Origin: Andreprevotia lacus DSM 23236
Lineage (GTDB): Bacteria; Pseudomonadota; Gammaproteobacteria; Burkholderiales; Chitinibacteraceae
Reading direction: 5' to 3'
DNA: 64,000 nt
NCBI RefSeq assembly: GCF_900176275.1
Contig: NZ_FWXD01000010.1
Coordinates: 62,001-126,000, forward strand
Below, one piece after another: positions 28,869 through 38,198 of this stretch. Positions within the stretch are counted from its first letter, which is position 1. Every line of letters starts with the position of its first letter. Below the pieces are notes generated by a model that made no database searches, was not told the DNA's origin, and was given only the letters and a program-made list of their open reading frames with translations. The translations under genes and the position numbers were made by a program.

Positions 28869-29651
28869 ATGACAACCGCAAGCCCCGCCCAGATCGCGCT
28901 GGCACACCAGTTGGCCGATGCAAGCGCCGCCGTGATCCGCGGTTATTACCGCAGTACGCTGTCGATTGACGACAAGCTCGACGCCAGCCCGGTAACCCAG
29001 GCCGACCGTGAGGCCGAACGCGTGATGCGTGAATTGATCGTAGCCAACCGACCGGCGGACGGCATCATCGGTGAGGAATTCGGTGATGAGCGGGCAGATG
29101 CGGATTGGGTCTGGGTGCTTGATCCGGTGGATGGCACCAAATCATTTACCGTGGGTCGTCCCTTGTTTGTCACGCTGATCGGCCTGCTCTACAAGGGCGT
29201 ACCGGTGCTGGGTATCATCAACCAGCCGATTGCCCAGGATCGCTGGATTGGTGGCGAAGGTGTGCCCGCCACGTTGAACAACGAACCGATCAAGGCCAGC
29301 GACGTGGCGCAGATTGCGCAGGCCCGCATCGGCACCACCGGGCCGGAATACCTGAATGCCGCCAAGCCGGTGTTCAATGCGCTGGCGGATGCCTGCCGCT
29401 ATCCGATCTACGGTGGCGATGGCTATCTGTATGCGCAAGTGGCCAGTGGCTGGCTGGATCTGGTGATCGAGGAAGGGTTGAAGCTGCACGACTTTGCCGC
29501 GCTGGCGCCGGTGCTGCAGGCTGCCGGTGGCGTGATGACGGACTGGCAGGGCAAACCGCTGCAGCTGGGCAGCGAAGGGCGCGTGCTTGCGGCTGCCAAT
29601 GCCGATCTGCATGCGCAAGTGCTGCCGCAATTGCGCGCACTGGTTGTATAA
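28869..29651 (+). CDS. Inositol-monophosphatase family phosphatase, probable histidinol-phosphatase (HisN)
   Basis: The 260-residue protein starts at ATG 28869 after TTTGGAG. Metal-site motifs are IIGEEFGDE (about 65-73) and WVLDPVDGTKSF (about 81-92), with GGDGYLYAQVASGWLDL (about 184-200) near the end. The DPVDGTKSF form is typical of the HisN group, which dephosphorylates histidinol phosphate. A general 3'-nucleotidase or inositol phosphatase role cannot be excluded. Confidence 0.8.
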   Translation: MTTASPAQIALAHQLADASAAVIRGYYRSTLSIDDKLDASPVTQADREAERVMRELIVANRPADGIIGEEFGDERADADWVWVLDPVDGTKSFTVGRPLFVTLIGLLYKGVPVLGIINQPIAQDRWIGGEGVPATLNNEPIKASDVAQIAQARIGTTGPEYLNAAKPVFNALADACRYPIYGGDGYLYAQVASGWLDLVIEEGLKLHDFAALAPVLQAAGGVMTDWQGKPLQLGSEGRVLAAANADLHAQVLPQLRALVV

Positions 29652-29689
29652 TCGGTGTATTGATAGCTCAGACGATTGGCGCAAGCAGC

Positions 29690-29887
29690 ATGTTCAAAGA
29701 TACGACTTACGTTTCCGAATTCACCCAGTTCATGAACCAGTACCTGCAGGACAAGCCGGAAGTGGCCCAGGGCCAGATCGAGGGCCGTGCACTGCTGTGG
29801 GACAAGGCGCCGATCAATCTGGACGAGCGCGCTCGCCAGAACTCGTCCGCTGTCGCGCAAAAGCCGTATCCCTACCAGCCGGACTGA
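29690..29887 (+). CDS. DUF3460 family protein
   Basis: This 65-residue protein begins at ATG 29690; the upstream TTG at 29660 is less likely. The sequence YVSEFTQFMNQYLQDKPEV, then EGRALLWDK and KPYPYQ, fits the small betaproteobacterial DUF3460 family. Function is unknown. It follows the HisN-like gene by 38 bases and ends before a strong terminator. Confidence 0.8.
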   Translation: MFKDTTYVSEFTQFMNQYLQDKPEVAQGQIEGRALLWDKAPINLDERARQNSSAVAQKPYPYQPD

Positions 29888-29907
29888 GCTGCCGATACGT
29901 CACAAAG

Positions 29908-29932
29908 AAACCGGGCCATGGCCCGGTTTTTT
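29908..29932. terminator. Intrinsic terminator between DUF3460 and the chemoreceptor gene
   Basis: AAACCGGGC and GCCCGGTTT pair around CATG within 29908-29929, followed by a T run on the plus strand. The A-rich side gives a weaker minus-strand signal for the convergent chemoreceptor gene. Confidence 0.85.
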
Positions 29933-29966
29933 GTTGCTGGTGCTTCGCACGCAGGGTGGCCGGTGC

Positions 29967-31601
29967 TCAGGAATAACGGAAGCGGCTGATGGAGCGCTGC
30001 ACATCGTCGGCAAGCTGCTTGAGCTGGGTGGACAGATCGCTGGTGCTGGCTGCCGCGGCGTGGTTTTCCTCGCTGGCCTGGGCAATCCGTTCCACATTGC
30101 GGGCAATGTCCTGGCTGGCCTGGCTTTGTTCCTGCATGGCACTGGCCATGCTGCTGATGTTGCCGACGGTCTGCTGGGCAAGCTGATCAATCTCGTTCAG
30201 CGATTGGGCAACGCTCTGCGTGCTTTCCACGCCATTTTGCATCAGCTTGCTGGCCTGCCCCATACCGCTGGCTGCGCGCTCGGTATCCTGCTGCACGGCG
30301 TTGATCTTGCTGGTGATTTCGGTGGTGGCCTGCGTGGTGCGCTCGGCCAGTTTGCGCACTTCGTCGGCAACCACGGCAAATCCACGCCCCAGATCGCCGG
30401 CACGGGCGGCTTCAATGGCGGCGTTCAGGGCCAGCAGGTTGGTCTGGTCGGCAATGTCCTTGATCACCAGTGCAATGCTGCCGATTTCATCCGAGCGCTG
30501 GTTGAGCTGGGTGATGACATCGGCGGATTGCGCAATTGATCGTGCCACCTGGTTGATTTCGGATGACGTACGCTCTGCCGTTTCCACACCACGGCCGGCG
30601 GTGGCCGAGGTGCGCTTGGCCTCTGCTTCCAGGGTATTGGCGCTGCCGGAGATCAGGTTCACGCTGACGGTCATTTCCTCGATGGCTGCCGCTGTGGCGC
30701 TGGCAGCCTCTGCCTGTGTTTGTGATGCTTCGGTCACCTGGGTGGCGGCGCTGGCGAGCGTATCGGCCGCGCGTTGCAGTTCGTTGGCGTTGCGGTGTGC
30801 TTCGGCAATGACCTGACCCATATTGACCAGCAGGTTGTTGACCGCAGCGGATGTGGCGCTGATCTCGTCACGGCCGCTGACCGGCATGCGCAGGCCCAGC
30901 TGGCCGGTGCGTGCGATTTCCTCCACCGTGGTCTGCATGGCCGACAAGGGACGACGTACCCCGTTGATGATGATCCAGGCAAAAACCACCGCGCCGGCAA
31001 TGGCCAGCACCAGCAGCAGCGACGAGATGCCGATGGCCTTGTGGCTGATGGACGACACGGTGTCATTCATGCTGCCCACCCGCTTGATCGAGCGCTCGGC
31101 CAGCTTGCCCAGCGCTTCTTCCATATCGTGCACCGGTGTCTTGTACTTGCTGAAGGCCTGGTTGATGTCACCCGAGCTGGTGAACTTGCCGGCTTTGACG
31201 TCGGCGAGCACGGTCGTGAAACCATCGCCATACAGCTTGAGGTTGTCGCGCAGCTGCTTGAGATCGGCTTCGTCCCCCTCTGGCCGTAACGGGTCTACCT
31301 TGCTGAGCGCCTGTGCTGCGGCATCGTAGGATTTCTGCCACTTTTCCTCGTATTCCTTCACCTTGGCGGGGTTCTGGAAATTGAGGAAACTGTCTTTTTC
31401 AAAGCGGCGCAGATTGCCCACGTCGTAACGGGTTTCGACCAGCGCAGCATGGTAAGCAAGGTCTTTGCTCAGCAGCTTGCCTACTTCGTCCTGCAGCTGG
31501 TTCAGGCTGACAAAGCCTACGAGACCAATCGCCAGCATCAGCACGATCAGGGCTCCGAAACCCAGCGCGATGCGCGCTGCGACTGTCATGTTTTTCAGCA
31601 T
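29967..31601 (-). CDS. Methyl-accepting chemotaxis protein
   Basis: The 544-residue receptor starts at the minus-strand ATG 31599-31601 (GGAG upstream); the open frame continues further up without similarity. It has a first transmembrane helix (about 10-32), a four-helix-bundle periplasmic sensor domain (about 33-190), a second helix (about 192-212), a HAMP domain and a long signalling domain with the conserved tip [18 protein letters not shown] (about 385). It lacks an obvious C-terminal CheR/CheB pentapeptide (it ends SRFRYS). The ligand is unknown. Confidence 0.93.
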   Translation of the reverse strand: MLKNMTVAARIALGFGALIVLMLAIGLVGFVSLNQLQDEVGKLLSKDLAYHAALVETRYDVGNLRRFEKDSFLNFQNPAKVKEYEEKWQKSYDAAAQALSKVDPLRPEGDEADLKQLRDNLKLYGDGFTTVLADVKAGKFTSSGDINQAFSKYKTPVHDMEEALGKLAERSIKRVGSMNDTVSSISHKAIGISSLLLVLAIAGAVVFAWIIINGVRRPLSAMQTTVEEIARTGQLGLRMPVSGRDEISATSAAVNNLLVNMGQVIAEAHRNANELQRAADTLASAATQVTEASQTQAEAASATAAAIEEMTVSVNLISGSANTLEAEAKRTSATAGRGVETAERTSSEINQVARSIAQSADVITQLNQRSDEIGSIALVIKDIADQTNLLALNAAIEAARAGDLGRGFAVVADEVRKLAERTTQATTEITSKINAVQQDTERAASGMGQASKLMQNGVESTQSVAQSLNEIDQLAQQTVGNISSMASAMQEQSQASQDIARNVERIAQASEENHAAAASTSDLSTQLKQLADDVQRSISRFRYS

Positions 31602-31697
31602 GTTAAGCTCCACGCCGGTCGTATGGCCGCGGCCGGGGAGAGGCCGCGTGCTACCATTCAACTGGATGCTAGACCATATTTTGTAAGGAAAAAGCAA

Positions 31698-32894
31698 ATG
31701 CGTATCGGAACGCCGCTGAGCAGTAGTGCCACCCGTGTCATGCTGCTTGGCAGTGGCGAGCTGGGCAAGGAAGTGATCATTGCGTTGCAGCGCTTTGGGG
31801 TGGAAGTGATTGCGGTGGATCGCTATCCCAATGCGCCAGGCATGCAGGTGGCCCACCGCAGCCATGTGATCAATATGGCGGACCCTGCGGCATTGCGTGC
31901 GTTGGTCGAGCAGGAAAAACCGCATTTCATCGTGCCGGAAATCGAGGCGATTGCCACCGAGGAACTGCTGCGTATCGAGGCCGACGGCCTGGCCGAAGTC
32001 ATCCCCACTGCGCGCGCTGCCAATCTGACCATGAACCGCGAAGGCATACGCCGCCTTGCCGCCGAAACGCTGGGCCTGCCCACCTCGCCCTACCGCTTTG
32101 CGGACAGCCTGGCGCAGTTGCAGGATGCCATTGCCGAAATCGGTTTTCCCTGCCTGGTGAAGCCGGTGATGTCATCATCGGGCAAGGGGCAATCGACACT
32201 GCGCAGCGAGGCCGATATCGTGCCGGCATGGGACTACGCGGCCAGCGGCGGCCGGGTGAATCAGGGGCGGGTGATTGTTGAAGGCTTCATCGGCTTTGAT
32301 TACGAAATCACCCAGTTGACCGTGCGTGCGCAGAACAAGGCCGGCAAGGTGGAAACGCATTTCTGCGAGCCCATCGGCCACATCCAGCAAAAGGGTGATT
32401 ACGTCGAGAGCTGGCAACCACAGGCGATGAACCCGGCTGCGTTGGCCAAAGCACGTGATCTGGCCAGGACGGTGACGGATAATCTGGGCGGCCGTGGCAT
32501 ATTCGGCGTCGAGTTGTTCGTAAAGGGCGAGCAGGTGTGGTTTTCCGAAGTCAGCCCGCGCCCGCACGATACCGGTCTGGTTACCCTGTTGAGCCAGCGT
32601 TTCTCCGAATTCGATCTGCACGCGCGCGCCATCCTCAAGCTGCCGGTGGATACACAATTGCACGAGCCGGCGGCCAGTGCGGTGATCTATGGCGGCATTG
32701 ATGCCGAAGCCATCAGCTACGACGGCTTGGCCGCAGCGCTGTCGATCCCGCGTGCCGATGTAAAATTGTTCGGCAAGCCGGCGGCCTATGTGCGCCGCCG
32801 CATGGGCGTGGCCCTGGCAGCCGGCCCGGATGTCGGCATTGCGCGTGAACGCGCCAAGCACGCCGCCAGCCTCGTCAAACCCGTCAAGGAATAA
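31698..32894 (+). CDS. purT: Formate-dependent phosphoribosylglycinamide formyltransferase PurT
   Basis: The 398-residue ATP-grasp enzyme makes formyl-GAR from GAR, formate and ATP, a folate-independent purine step. It begins at ATG 31698 after AAGGAA, with the N-terminal motif [20 protein letters not shown]. The ATP-grasp region includes [16 protein letters not shown] (about 152-167), and [11 protein letters not shown] and [15 protein letters not shown] follow. Length is standard. Confidence 0.95.
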   Translation: MRIGTPLSSSATRVMLLGSGELGKEVIIALQRFGVEVIAVDRYPNAPGMQVAHRSHVINMADPAALRALVEQEKPHFIVPEIEAIATEELLRIEADGLAEVIPTARAANLTMNREGIRRLAAETLGLPTSPYRFADSLAQLQDAIAEIGFPCLVKPVMSSSGKGQSTLRSEADIVPAWDYAASGGRVNQGRVIVEGFIGFDYEITQLTVRAQNKAGKVETHFCEPIGHIQQKGDYVESWQPQAMNPAALAKARDLARTVTDNLGGRGIFGVELFVKGEQVWFSEVSPRPHDTGLVTLLSQRFSEFDLHARAILKLPVDTQLHEPAASAVIYGGIDAEAISYDGLAAALSIPRADVKLFGKPAAYVRRRMGVALAAGPDVGIARERAKHAASLVKPVKE

Positions 32895-32895
32895 T

Positions 32896-33285
32896 ATGAG
32901 TGAAGTACGTGAAATGACGCCCTACCATCTGCTGGGTGGGGAGGCGGTTTTGCGCCAGCTGGTCGACCGTTTTTACGACATTATGGCCAGCGACCCGCTG
33001 GCAGCCGGCATTCACGCGATGCACGCTGCCGATACTGCAGAAATCCGCCAGAAGCTGTTCGAGTTCCTCTCCGGCTGGATGGGTGGCCCGCCATTGTTTG
33101 TCGAAAAATACGGCCACCCGCGCCTGCGCGCCCGCCACATGCCTTTTTCCATCGGCGAGGCAGAACGCGATCAGTGGCTGCACTGCATGTTCCGCGCGAT
33201 GGATGAAATCCCCATGGATAGCGCGCTTTACGAGCATTTGCAGGAGTCGTTCTATCGCACTGCGGATTTCATGCGCAATCAGTAA
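32896..33285 (+). CDS. Group II truncated haemoglobin
   Basis: This 129-residue globin is one base after purT. It contains VDRFYDIMASDPLAAGIHAMH, a GWMGGPPLFVEKYGHPRLRARHMPF segment with the proximal His and the group II Trp in DQWLHCMFRAMDE. The family binds oxygen or nitric oxide, often in detoxification. It is a single-domain form. Confidence 0.9.
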   Translation: MSEVREMTPYHLLGGEAVLRQLVDRFYDIMASDPLAAGIHAMHAADTAEIRQKLFEFLSGWMGGPPLFVEKYGHPRLRARHMPFSIGEAERDQWLHCMFRAMDEIPMDSALYEHLQESFYRTADFMRNQ

Positions 33286-33292
33286 TCCTGTG

Positions 33293-34741
33293 TCAACCAC
33301 CCCAGATCAGGGCAAAGGACACTGAATTGGAAACGCCATCCTTGTCGGTGGCAGACAAGGTCAGCACATAGTTGCGGTTATCCGTTGAACTGCCCGAGAA
33401 AGTGCCGTTCGCACTATTGAAGGTAATGCCCGGTGGTAATACGCCGCTGAGCGTGAAGCTGAGTATGGGGTCGCCATCCGTGGTTGTGACAAACGGCGCC
33501 AGGCTGCCCGAGAACGGCCCGCTGGTATAGAACATGTTCGGAATGCGCCCGACGATGGGTGGCGTGCCGCGTGGTACCGGTGTGGGTGTCGGCAACGGTG
33601 CCGGGGTAGGTGTGGTAGTCGGCGCTGGTGTGGGCGTTATGCCCGGCACCGGGGTGGGGGTCGTAATTGGCGTTGGGGTTGGGGTTGTCACCGGTGTCGG
33701 AACCGGCGTGGGCGTGATGACCCGCACCAGCTGCGGTTTGGCCGAAGGATCGATCCCGGTGGCGGTTCCGACATGGTTGGCGTAATCGGGCACCCAGCGG
33801 ATCAACTGCTTGAGTTCTTCATCGGTATAAGTGTCACGTCGCTCGGTATCGAAGGCGGTAACGATGTGCTCTCCACCAAAGCGATATTGCAGGCCCAGGC
33901 CGCAGGCATACAGGCTGGTATCGCCCTTGCGGCGTTGGCCATTGCACTGCGCAGACAGTGACAGGGTCTTGTCGACCGGAAAGTAAAAGCGTATCCCGCC
34001 GGAGTAGTCATCCAGCCCGGCGTTGCCGTACACATTCATCTGGATGCCTTTGTACAGCAATACATCCACCGCCACGTTGCCGGTCAAGCCGCTCTTGACG
34101 GATTGGCCCTGCAGCAAGTCAGTCTCTATGCGTTGCCCGCCGACGCTCATGCGGGTGCGCAGATTGGCGTTGACTACGCTGCTCATCAACAAGCCCGCTG
34201 TATAGTTGTGGCTGCCGCTCAGGCGGCGTGGCACCAGATATTCATACTGACCATCCGGCATGCTCACAATCTGGCTCAGCGTCCCCAGATCCTTGCCGGG
34301 GGCATTGTTGCCACCGGCATAGCCGCCAAACGTCATGCCGAGAAACTTGCCTGACAAATCGACACCGAAGCTGGTTTCGCGAGTCCACACTTCGTCACGG
34401 CTTATACCGAAATCATATTCACGGAGAGTCTGCAGTCCGCGTCCCGTCAGGGTTAGCAAGCCTTTCTGACCGAACAAGGTAGTGCCGACACGCAGCAATG
34501 CGTCCCGGTAATTCGGACCAAGCTGCAGGCGTGAAAACAGCGGGTAGGTTCCGGACAGTACGCCGGTGACTTCACCGGTACCAATGAAGCCGAATTCCCT
34601 GGATTGATTCGCATAGAGGTCGATATCGAGTGTTTTTTGCGCTGCCACCGGTTGGCCCGGCGCTGGATCTTCTGCCCCAGTCATGTGTGCTGCACCGCTA
34701 CATGCAAGGCCCAGCACGATGCACGGCCAACGTTTGCCCAT
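33293..34741 (-). CDS. Exported barrel-like protein with Thr/Pro linker and Ig-like C-terminal domain
   Basis: The 482-residue protein has a signal peptide (about 1-22), a beta-rich region of alternating polar and hydrophobic residues (about 35-285) that resembles an outer-membrane barrel or inverse-autotransporter-like fold, then a Thr-Pro repeat linker (about 340-395) and a C-terminal putative Ig domain (about 395-482; FTLSGVLPPGITFNSANGTF). This suggests a barrel anchoring an extracellular Ig domain. I do not recognise a named family for the barrel part. The neighbouring minus-strand metalloprotease has a similar linker. Confidence 0.7.
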   Translation of the reverse strand: MGKRWPCIVLGLACSGAAHMTGAEDPAPGQPVAAQKTLDIDLYANQSREFGFIGTGEVTGVLSGTYPLFSRLQLGPNYRDALLRVGTTLFGQKGLLTLTGRGLQTLREYDFGISRDEVWTRETSFGVDLSGKFLGMTFGGYAGGNNAPGKDLGTLSQIVSMPDGQYEYLVPRRLSGSHNYTAGLLMSSVVNANLRTRMSVGGQRIETDLLQGQSVKSGLTGNVAVDVLLYKGIQMNVYGNAGLDDYSGGIRFYFPVDKTLSLSAQCNGQRRKGDTSLYACGLGLQYRFGGEHIVTAFDTERRDTYTDEELKQLIRWVPDYANHVGTATGIDPSAKPQLVRVITPTPVPTPVTTPTPTPITTPTPVPGITPTPAPTTTPTPAPLPTPTPVPRGTPPIVGRIPNMFYTSGPFSGSLAPFVTTTDGDPILSFTLSGVLPPGITFNSANGTFSGSSTDNRNYVLTLSATDKDGVSNSVSFALIWGG

Positions 34742-34882
34742 GATGCACTCCCTGATTCGCTTTTTTGCGTTGCAGCAATGGTGATGGCATGCCGCGTACC
34801 CTAGTTATAAGAGGTGTTTGGAATTTTTCCTGTGCGAGATGGAGAAAGTTTTTCCGGTATCACTTGCCGCTGCTGGCAAGAA

Positions 34883-34907
34883 AAAAGCCGGGAGATACCC
34901 GGCTTTT
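34883..34907 (-). terminator. Intrinsic terminator of the metalloprotease gene
   Basis: AAAAGCCGGG (34883-34892) and CCCGGCTTTT (34898-34907) form a 10-bp stem. Six A residues at 34881-34886 read as T on the minus strand. It lies 20 bases past the stop of the minus-strand gene. Confidence 0.85.
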
Positions 34908-34926
34908 ACCTCGGTGGGCAGCGTGC

Positions 34927-37329
34927 TCAATGCTGCGGGTTGATCGCCCACTTCGGCAGCGGCGGTTCGTCTGCCAGCGGCTGATGGTCGTTCAGCAGCG
35001 GGGTGAGCGCCACCGTGCTCTTGCTGCTGGTGTTGCTTTGCTCGCCCTGCAGCACCTTGCCGTAACGGGCAAAGGGCAGCAGCAGGTTGGCCCAGTCGTT
35101 GTAGTCGTGCAGCACGCTGTCGGTGGTGTCGGTGTCGATATCGAAACTGTAGGCTGCGGCATCGGCCAGGTAGTTGCCGTTCCAGTCGGCATAGACACCG
35201 GCATAGGCGCCGCGGCCCAGCAGCTTGCTTTCCACCAGCGCCTTCTTGTCCAGCGCCATGCTGCTGCCATCCGAGTAGTCGATGCGCATGTCCGGGTCGC
35301 ACGAGTCATGGCGCATGCCGCAGCGCGAGGCGAAGTTGCCGTAGCCATGCTGTGCGTAGTAACGCTGCAGTGCTTCGTCGCTCTGCACGTCGTTGCCCAC
35401 ACCGGCAATCTGGTACAGGTAGTTCATCACGCTCAGATAGTTGGGCTTGTAGTTGATGCCGTCGTTGCCGCCATGGAACAGGCCGAGGTTATGCCCCAGC
35501 TCGTGCATGATGGTGCCAGCCTGCAGATTGATCAGTACCTGCGTGCTGGTGGCATCACCGGTGCTCAGCGCCCAGCCGCCCAGGGTGATGATCACGTCGT
35601 TGCCCGGCATTTCGGCCCGGCCGGAGCTGCCGCCGCTGCCATCGCTGTTCTGCGAGCTGCCGAACAGCATGTAGTGGAAGGTCTGCCGGCGGCGGATGTC
35701 CATGCGCTGCTTGTAGTCATACAGCGATTTGCAACTGCCGCTGCTGTTACTGTCCATGCTCACGCATTGTGCAGTGGCAATCTGCGCACCGCCACCCAGG
35801 TTGAAGTCGGCCGGGCTGAAGTTGGGGTTGAACAGCGGGCCGACGTCGAAGTGAATGGCGATATTGTGCGGCGCAAAGGCGGCCACCACCTTTTGCAGTG
35901 CCTCGCGACGCGGTGTCAGCGCCGGGTCGCTGCCTTGCATCCAGTCGATCTGGATGAAGATGTCGCGCTTGCCGGGGCGGGCGCCCAGTGCGTAGTAGTT
36001 GATGCCGTTGTAGCTGCCACCCGGCTGCTTGGCGCTGTCCGGAATGCCGTCGTTGTCGCTATCCACGGCCGTGCTTGCCACATCGTTGGGGCCGCCCGGA
36101 GTGGAGAACGGCAGCAGTTTCCAGTCTGCTGCGCTGTGCGTGTTGGCCTGTAGCGGGAAGGGGCGTGCCAGCGCGCGGCCTGTGCCCGCCTGGCCGGTGG
36201 GCAGGTAGGCATAGTTGCTGCCGGTCCACGCGCTGGCGGTCAGTGGGTTGGTCTGCTCATCGCCAAAGCGGATGAAGTCGATGGTGGTGCCCGCCGAGGA
36301 AACCAGCTCGACAAATCCGCTGGCGCCCCATTGCGGATAGCTGTTGGGGTCATTGGCGTAAATGACCTGCGCGGTGTTGTATGGCTGCGGATCTATGGTG
36401 GCGGCAATCACCAGGAAGCCCTGCGCGGGCACGCTGGTGCCAGCCGGAATGGTGAAGGTGTTGATCGGGCATGGCGGCAGGCAGTTATAGCTGCTGCGCG
36501 TGCGCATGCTGGCGCCGCCCAGCGGATAAGGCGTGGTGCCTGCATTGTAGATTTCCAGCCAGGCGCCATCGGCCGGCGCATTGCTGGTGGCGATTTCGCT
36601 GATCACCAGCTTGGAAAAGTCGGCCGGTGCAGGCGTGGGCGTGCCGGTAGGCTGGCTGCTGCATTCGGTGACCGCACGCCACGGGCCCCATTGCCCGGTC
36701 AGTGCAGGATCGTCGCCCTGGGTCCACCATTTCGCTTCATAAACATTGCCACCCTGCAGTACGCGGCTGCCGGTGATGTAGGCCGTGGCCTTGTCCCAAG
36801 TGGCGGGCTGGCAAGTGCTGCCTGCCGGTGTGGGTGTGACGGTAACGACAGGCGTGACCGTGGCGGGCGCTGTCGGCGTTGCCGTGGGCGCGGGTGTAGC
36901 AGTGGGCGCCGTGGTGGGCGTCGGTAGCGGGGAGGGGGACGGCGGGGTCGTCGGCAGCGGCGTGGGCGTGTTGCTTGGCACCGGCGTGTTGCTTGGGCGC
37001 GGTGTGGCGGTCGGGACTGGCGTTGGTGCTGCGGTTGGTGCTGCCGTGGGCGTCGGGGTGGTGCTGGTGGCGCTGCAATCGCCAAGGTCTTGCCACAGCG
37101 ACGGGGTATCGGCCGGATTCCAGTTCACGCCGATATAAGCGGTATGGTTTACCCGTGCGCTGTAGTTGTGGGTGTGCCAGGAAACCTGTTGGCCTGCGAT
37201 ATAGCTGCTGCCGTCCTGCCAGACCGGCTGGCATGCGGCTGCGTGGCTCAGGCCGCTGTTCAGCAGGCCCAGTGTGCCAAATGCCAATGCAGCCAGCAGG
37301 CGCCGCGAGCGGTTGGATATGAGATGCAT
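34927..37329 (-). CDS. Secreted zinc metalloprotease with two chitin-binding-type domains
   Basis: The 800-residue protein has a signal peptide (about 1-31), a CBM5/12-like carbohydrate module (about 33-85), a Thr-Pro-Ala linker (about 88-170), a second CBM5/12 module (about 173-225; WDKATAYITGSRVLQGGNVYEA), a lamin-tail-like domain (about 238-390) and a zincin catalytic domain with HELGHNLGLFH (609-619) and a Met-turn in SVMNYLY. CBM5/12 modules usually bind chitin, so the enzyme probably degrades proteins bound to chitin. GGGAG precedes the start. There is no obvious propeptide. Confidence 0.85.
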   Translation of the reverse strand: MHLISNRSRRLLAALAFGTLGLLNSGLSHAAACQPVWQDGSSYIAGQQVSWHTHNYSARVNHTAYIGVNWNPADTPSLWQDLGDCSATSTTPTPTAAPTAAPTPVPTATPRPSNTPVPSNTPTPLPTTPPSPSPLPTPTTAPTATPAPTATPTAPATVTPVVTVTPTPAGSTCQPATWDKATAYITGSRVLQGGNVYEAKWWTQGDDPALTGQWGPWRAVTECSSQPTGTPTPAPADFSKLVISEIATSNAPADGAWLEIYNAGTTPYPLGGASMRTRSSYNCLPPCPINTFTIPAGTSVPAQGFLVIAATIDPQPYNTAQVIYANDPNSYPQWGASGFVELVSSAGTTIDFIRFGDEQTNPLTASAWTGSNYAYLPTGQAGTGRALARPFPLQANTHSAADWKLLPFSTPGGPNDVASTAVDSDNDGIPDSAKQPGGSYNGINYYALGARPGKRDIFIQIDWMQGSDPALTPRREALQKVVAAFAPHNIAIHFDVGPLFNPNFSPADFNLGGGAQIATAQCVSMDSNSSGSCKSLYDYKQRMDIRRRQTFHYMLFGSSQNSDGSGGSSGRAEMPGNDVIITLGGWALSTGDATSTQVLINLQAGTIMHELGHNLGLFHGGNDGINYKPNYLSVMNYLYQIAGVGNDVQSDEALQRYYAQHGYGNFASRCGMRHDSCDPDMRIDYSDGSSMALDKKALVESKLLGRGAYAGVYADWNGNYLADAAAYSFDIDTDTTDSVLHDYNDWANLLLPFARYGKVLQGEQSNTSSKSTVALTPLLNDHQPLADEPPLPKWAINPQH

Positions 37330-37648
37330 CTGCTGCTCCCTTGAAGTGTGCTTGTTATGTGGCCTCCATCCTTCTTTGGGGTGTAATTATTGTGCTTTGC
37401 ATCATTTTGTCCGTAAATATTGCGTTTGCTTTGTGTGCGTTGCAACAAAAATTTACGATCAAGACGGAAGGCAAGCAAACGACATAAGGGTTTCCCCTAG
37501 CAGATCAGGCATTTGCATGGCATGGGGCGAAAAAGAACTTTTCGTGACCAGGGTCACATCGTGCGCAGGAGAGACGTAGCGGACAGCATTGCGCTGCCCG
37601 TTCCGGTGCGCAGCGGGGCGCCATCCGCAGCAGCGCCCCGGCATGGCG
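37330..37648. other. Intergenic region upstream of the metalloprotease gene
   Basis: This 319-base gap holds the promoter region of the minus-strand metalloprotease and, near 37618-37642, a GC-rich hairpin (GGGGCGC and GCGCCCC arms) that may end the VOC gene. The stretch about 37370-37480 is AT-rich. No gene is supported. Confidence 0.5.
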
Positions 37649-38068
37649 TCAAACGCGTAGATTGTCGTCCGCGTCGAAAATCCAGCCATCTTCGTAGCAG
37701 ACCTCGAACAGATGGCCGTCCGGATCACGAAAGTAGCCGGCAATGCCCCAGTCGTTGCGGGTGGCCGGCTTGATCACCTCGGCGCCCAGCGCGGCTGCCT
37801 TGTCGAGGATGCGCGGCACGTCATCGGCGCTGCGCGCGATATAGGCCAGCGCCATACCGGCAAAGCCGTTGCCCTCTGCACTGGCAAAGCCGGCATCGCG
37901 TGCAAAATCTTCGCGTGGCAGCAGGCCCAGCACTACGCCGCCCAGATCAAATTTGGCAAAGCCATCATGGCTGGTGGGTGCCTTGGGCCAGCCCAGTGCT
38001 TCGTAAAAGGCGGTGGCGGTAGCGATATTGCTCACGCCAAGCAGGATGAGATTCAGACGGGGGCGCAT
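37649..38068 (-). CDS. VOC family protein (glyoxalase/bleomycin-resistance fold)
   Basis: The 139-residue protein has the paired beta-alpha-beta-beta-beta motifs of the vicinal oxygen chelate family: NLILLGVSNIATATAFYEAL at the start and FRDPDGHLFEVCYEDGW near the end (metal-ligand Glu in HLFEV). Substrate is unknown. GGAAG precedes the ATG. Confidence 0.85.
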   Translation of the reverse strand: MRPRLNLILLGVSNIATATAFYEALGWPKAPTSHDGFAKFDLGGVVLGLLPREDFARDAGFASAEGNGFAGMALAYIARSADDVPRILDKAAALGAEVIKPATRNDWGIAGYFRDPDGHLFEVCYEDGWIFDADDNLRV

Positions 38069-38144
38069 GTTGCTTCCTGTTTTTTTAAAGTAGAACGATT
38101 GTTCTGTTTTGTGCTGATGGTGTCAACCTGGCATCCGGCAACAA

Positions 38145-38168
38145 AACACCCCGCCGGGGCGGGGTGTT
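38145..38168 (-). terminator. Intrinsic terminator of the ParB-like exported protein gene
   Basis: AACACCCCGCC (38145-38155) pairs with GGCGGGGTGTT (38158-38168). On the minus strand TTTTG follows, 31 bases after the stop of the upstream minus-strand gene. Confidence 0.75.
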
Positions 38169-38198
38169 CGGTCTGGCATGCAGGCTATCAGCGCGGGA

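Noticed and set aside
33556-33725. Periodic Thr-Pro coding repeat that could look like a CRISPR or tandem-repeat array
   Set aside because: It is an in-frame Thr-Pro linker of the exported protein; unit length is irregular and there are no spacers.
34765-36153. 462-residue open frame on the plus strand
   Set aside because: Opposite the metalloprotease gene, whose signal peptide, CBM modules and HELGH motif are clear.
36835-37065. Periodic GC-rich repeat in the metalloprotease gene
   Set aside because: It encodes the Thr-Pro-Ala linker between the two CBM modules, not a separate repeat element.
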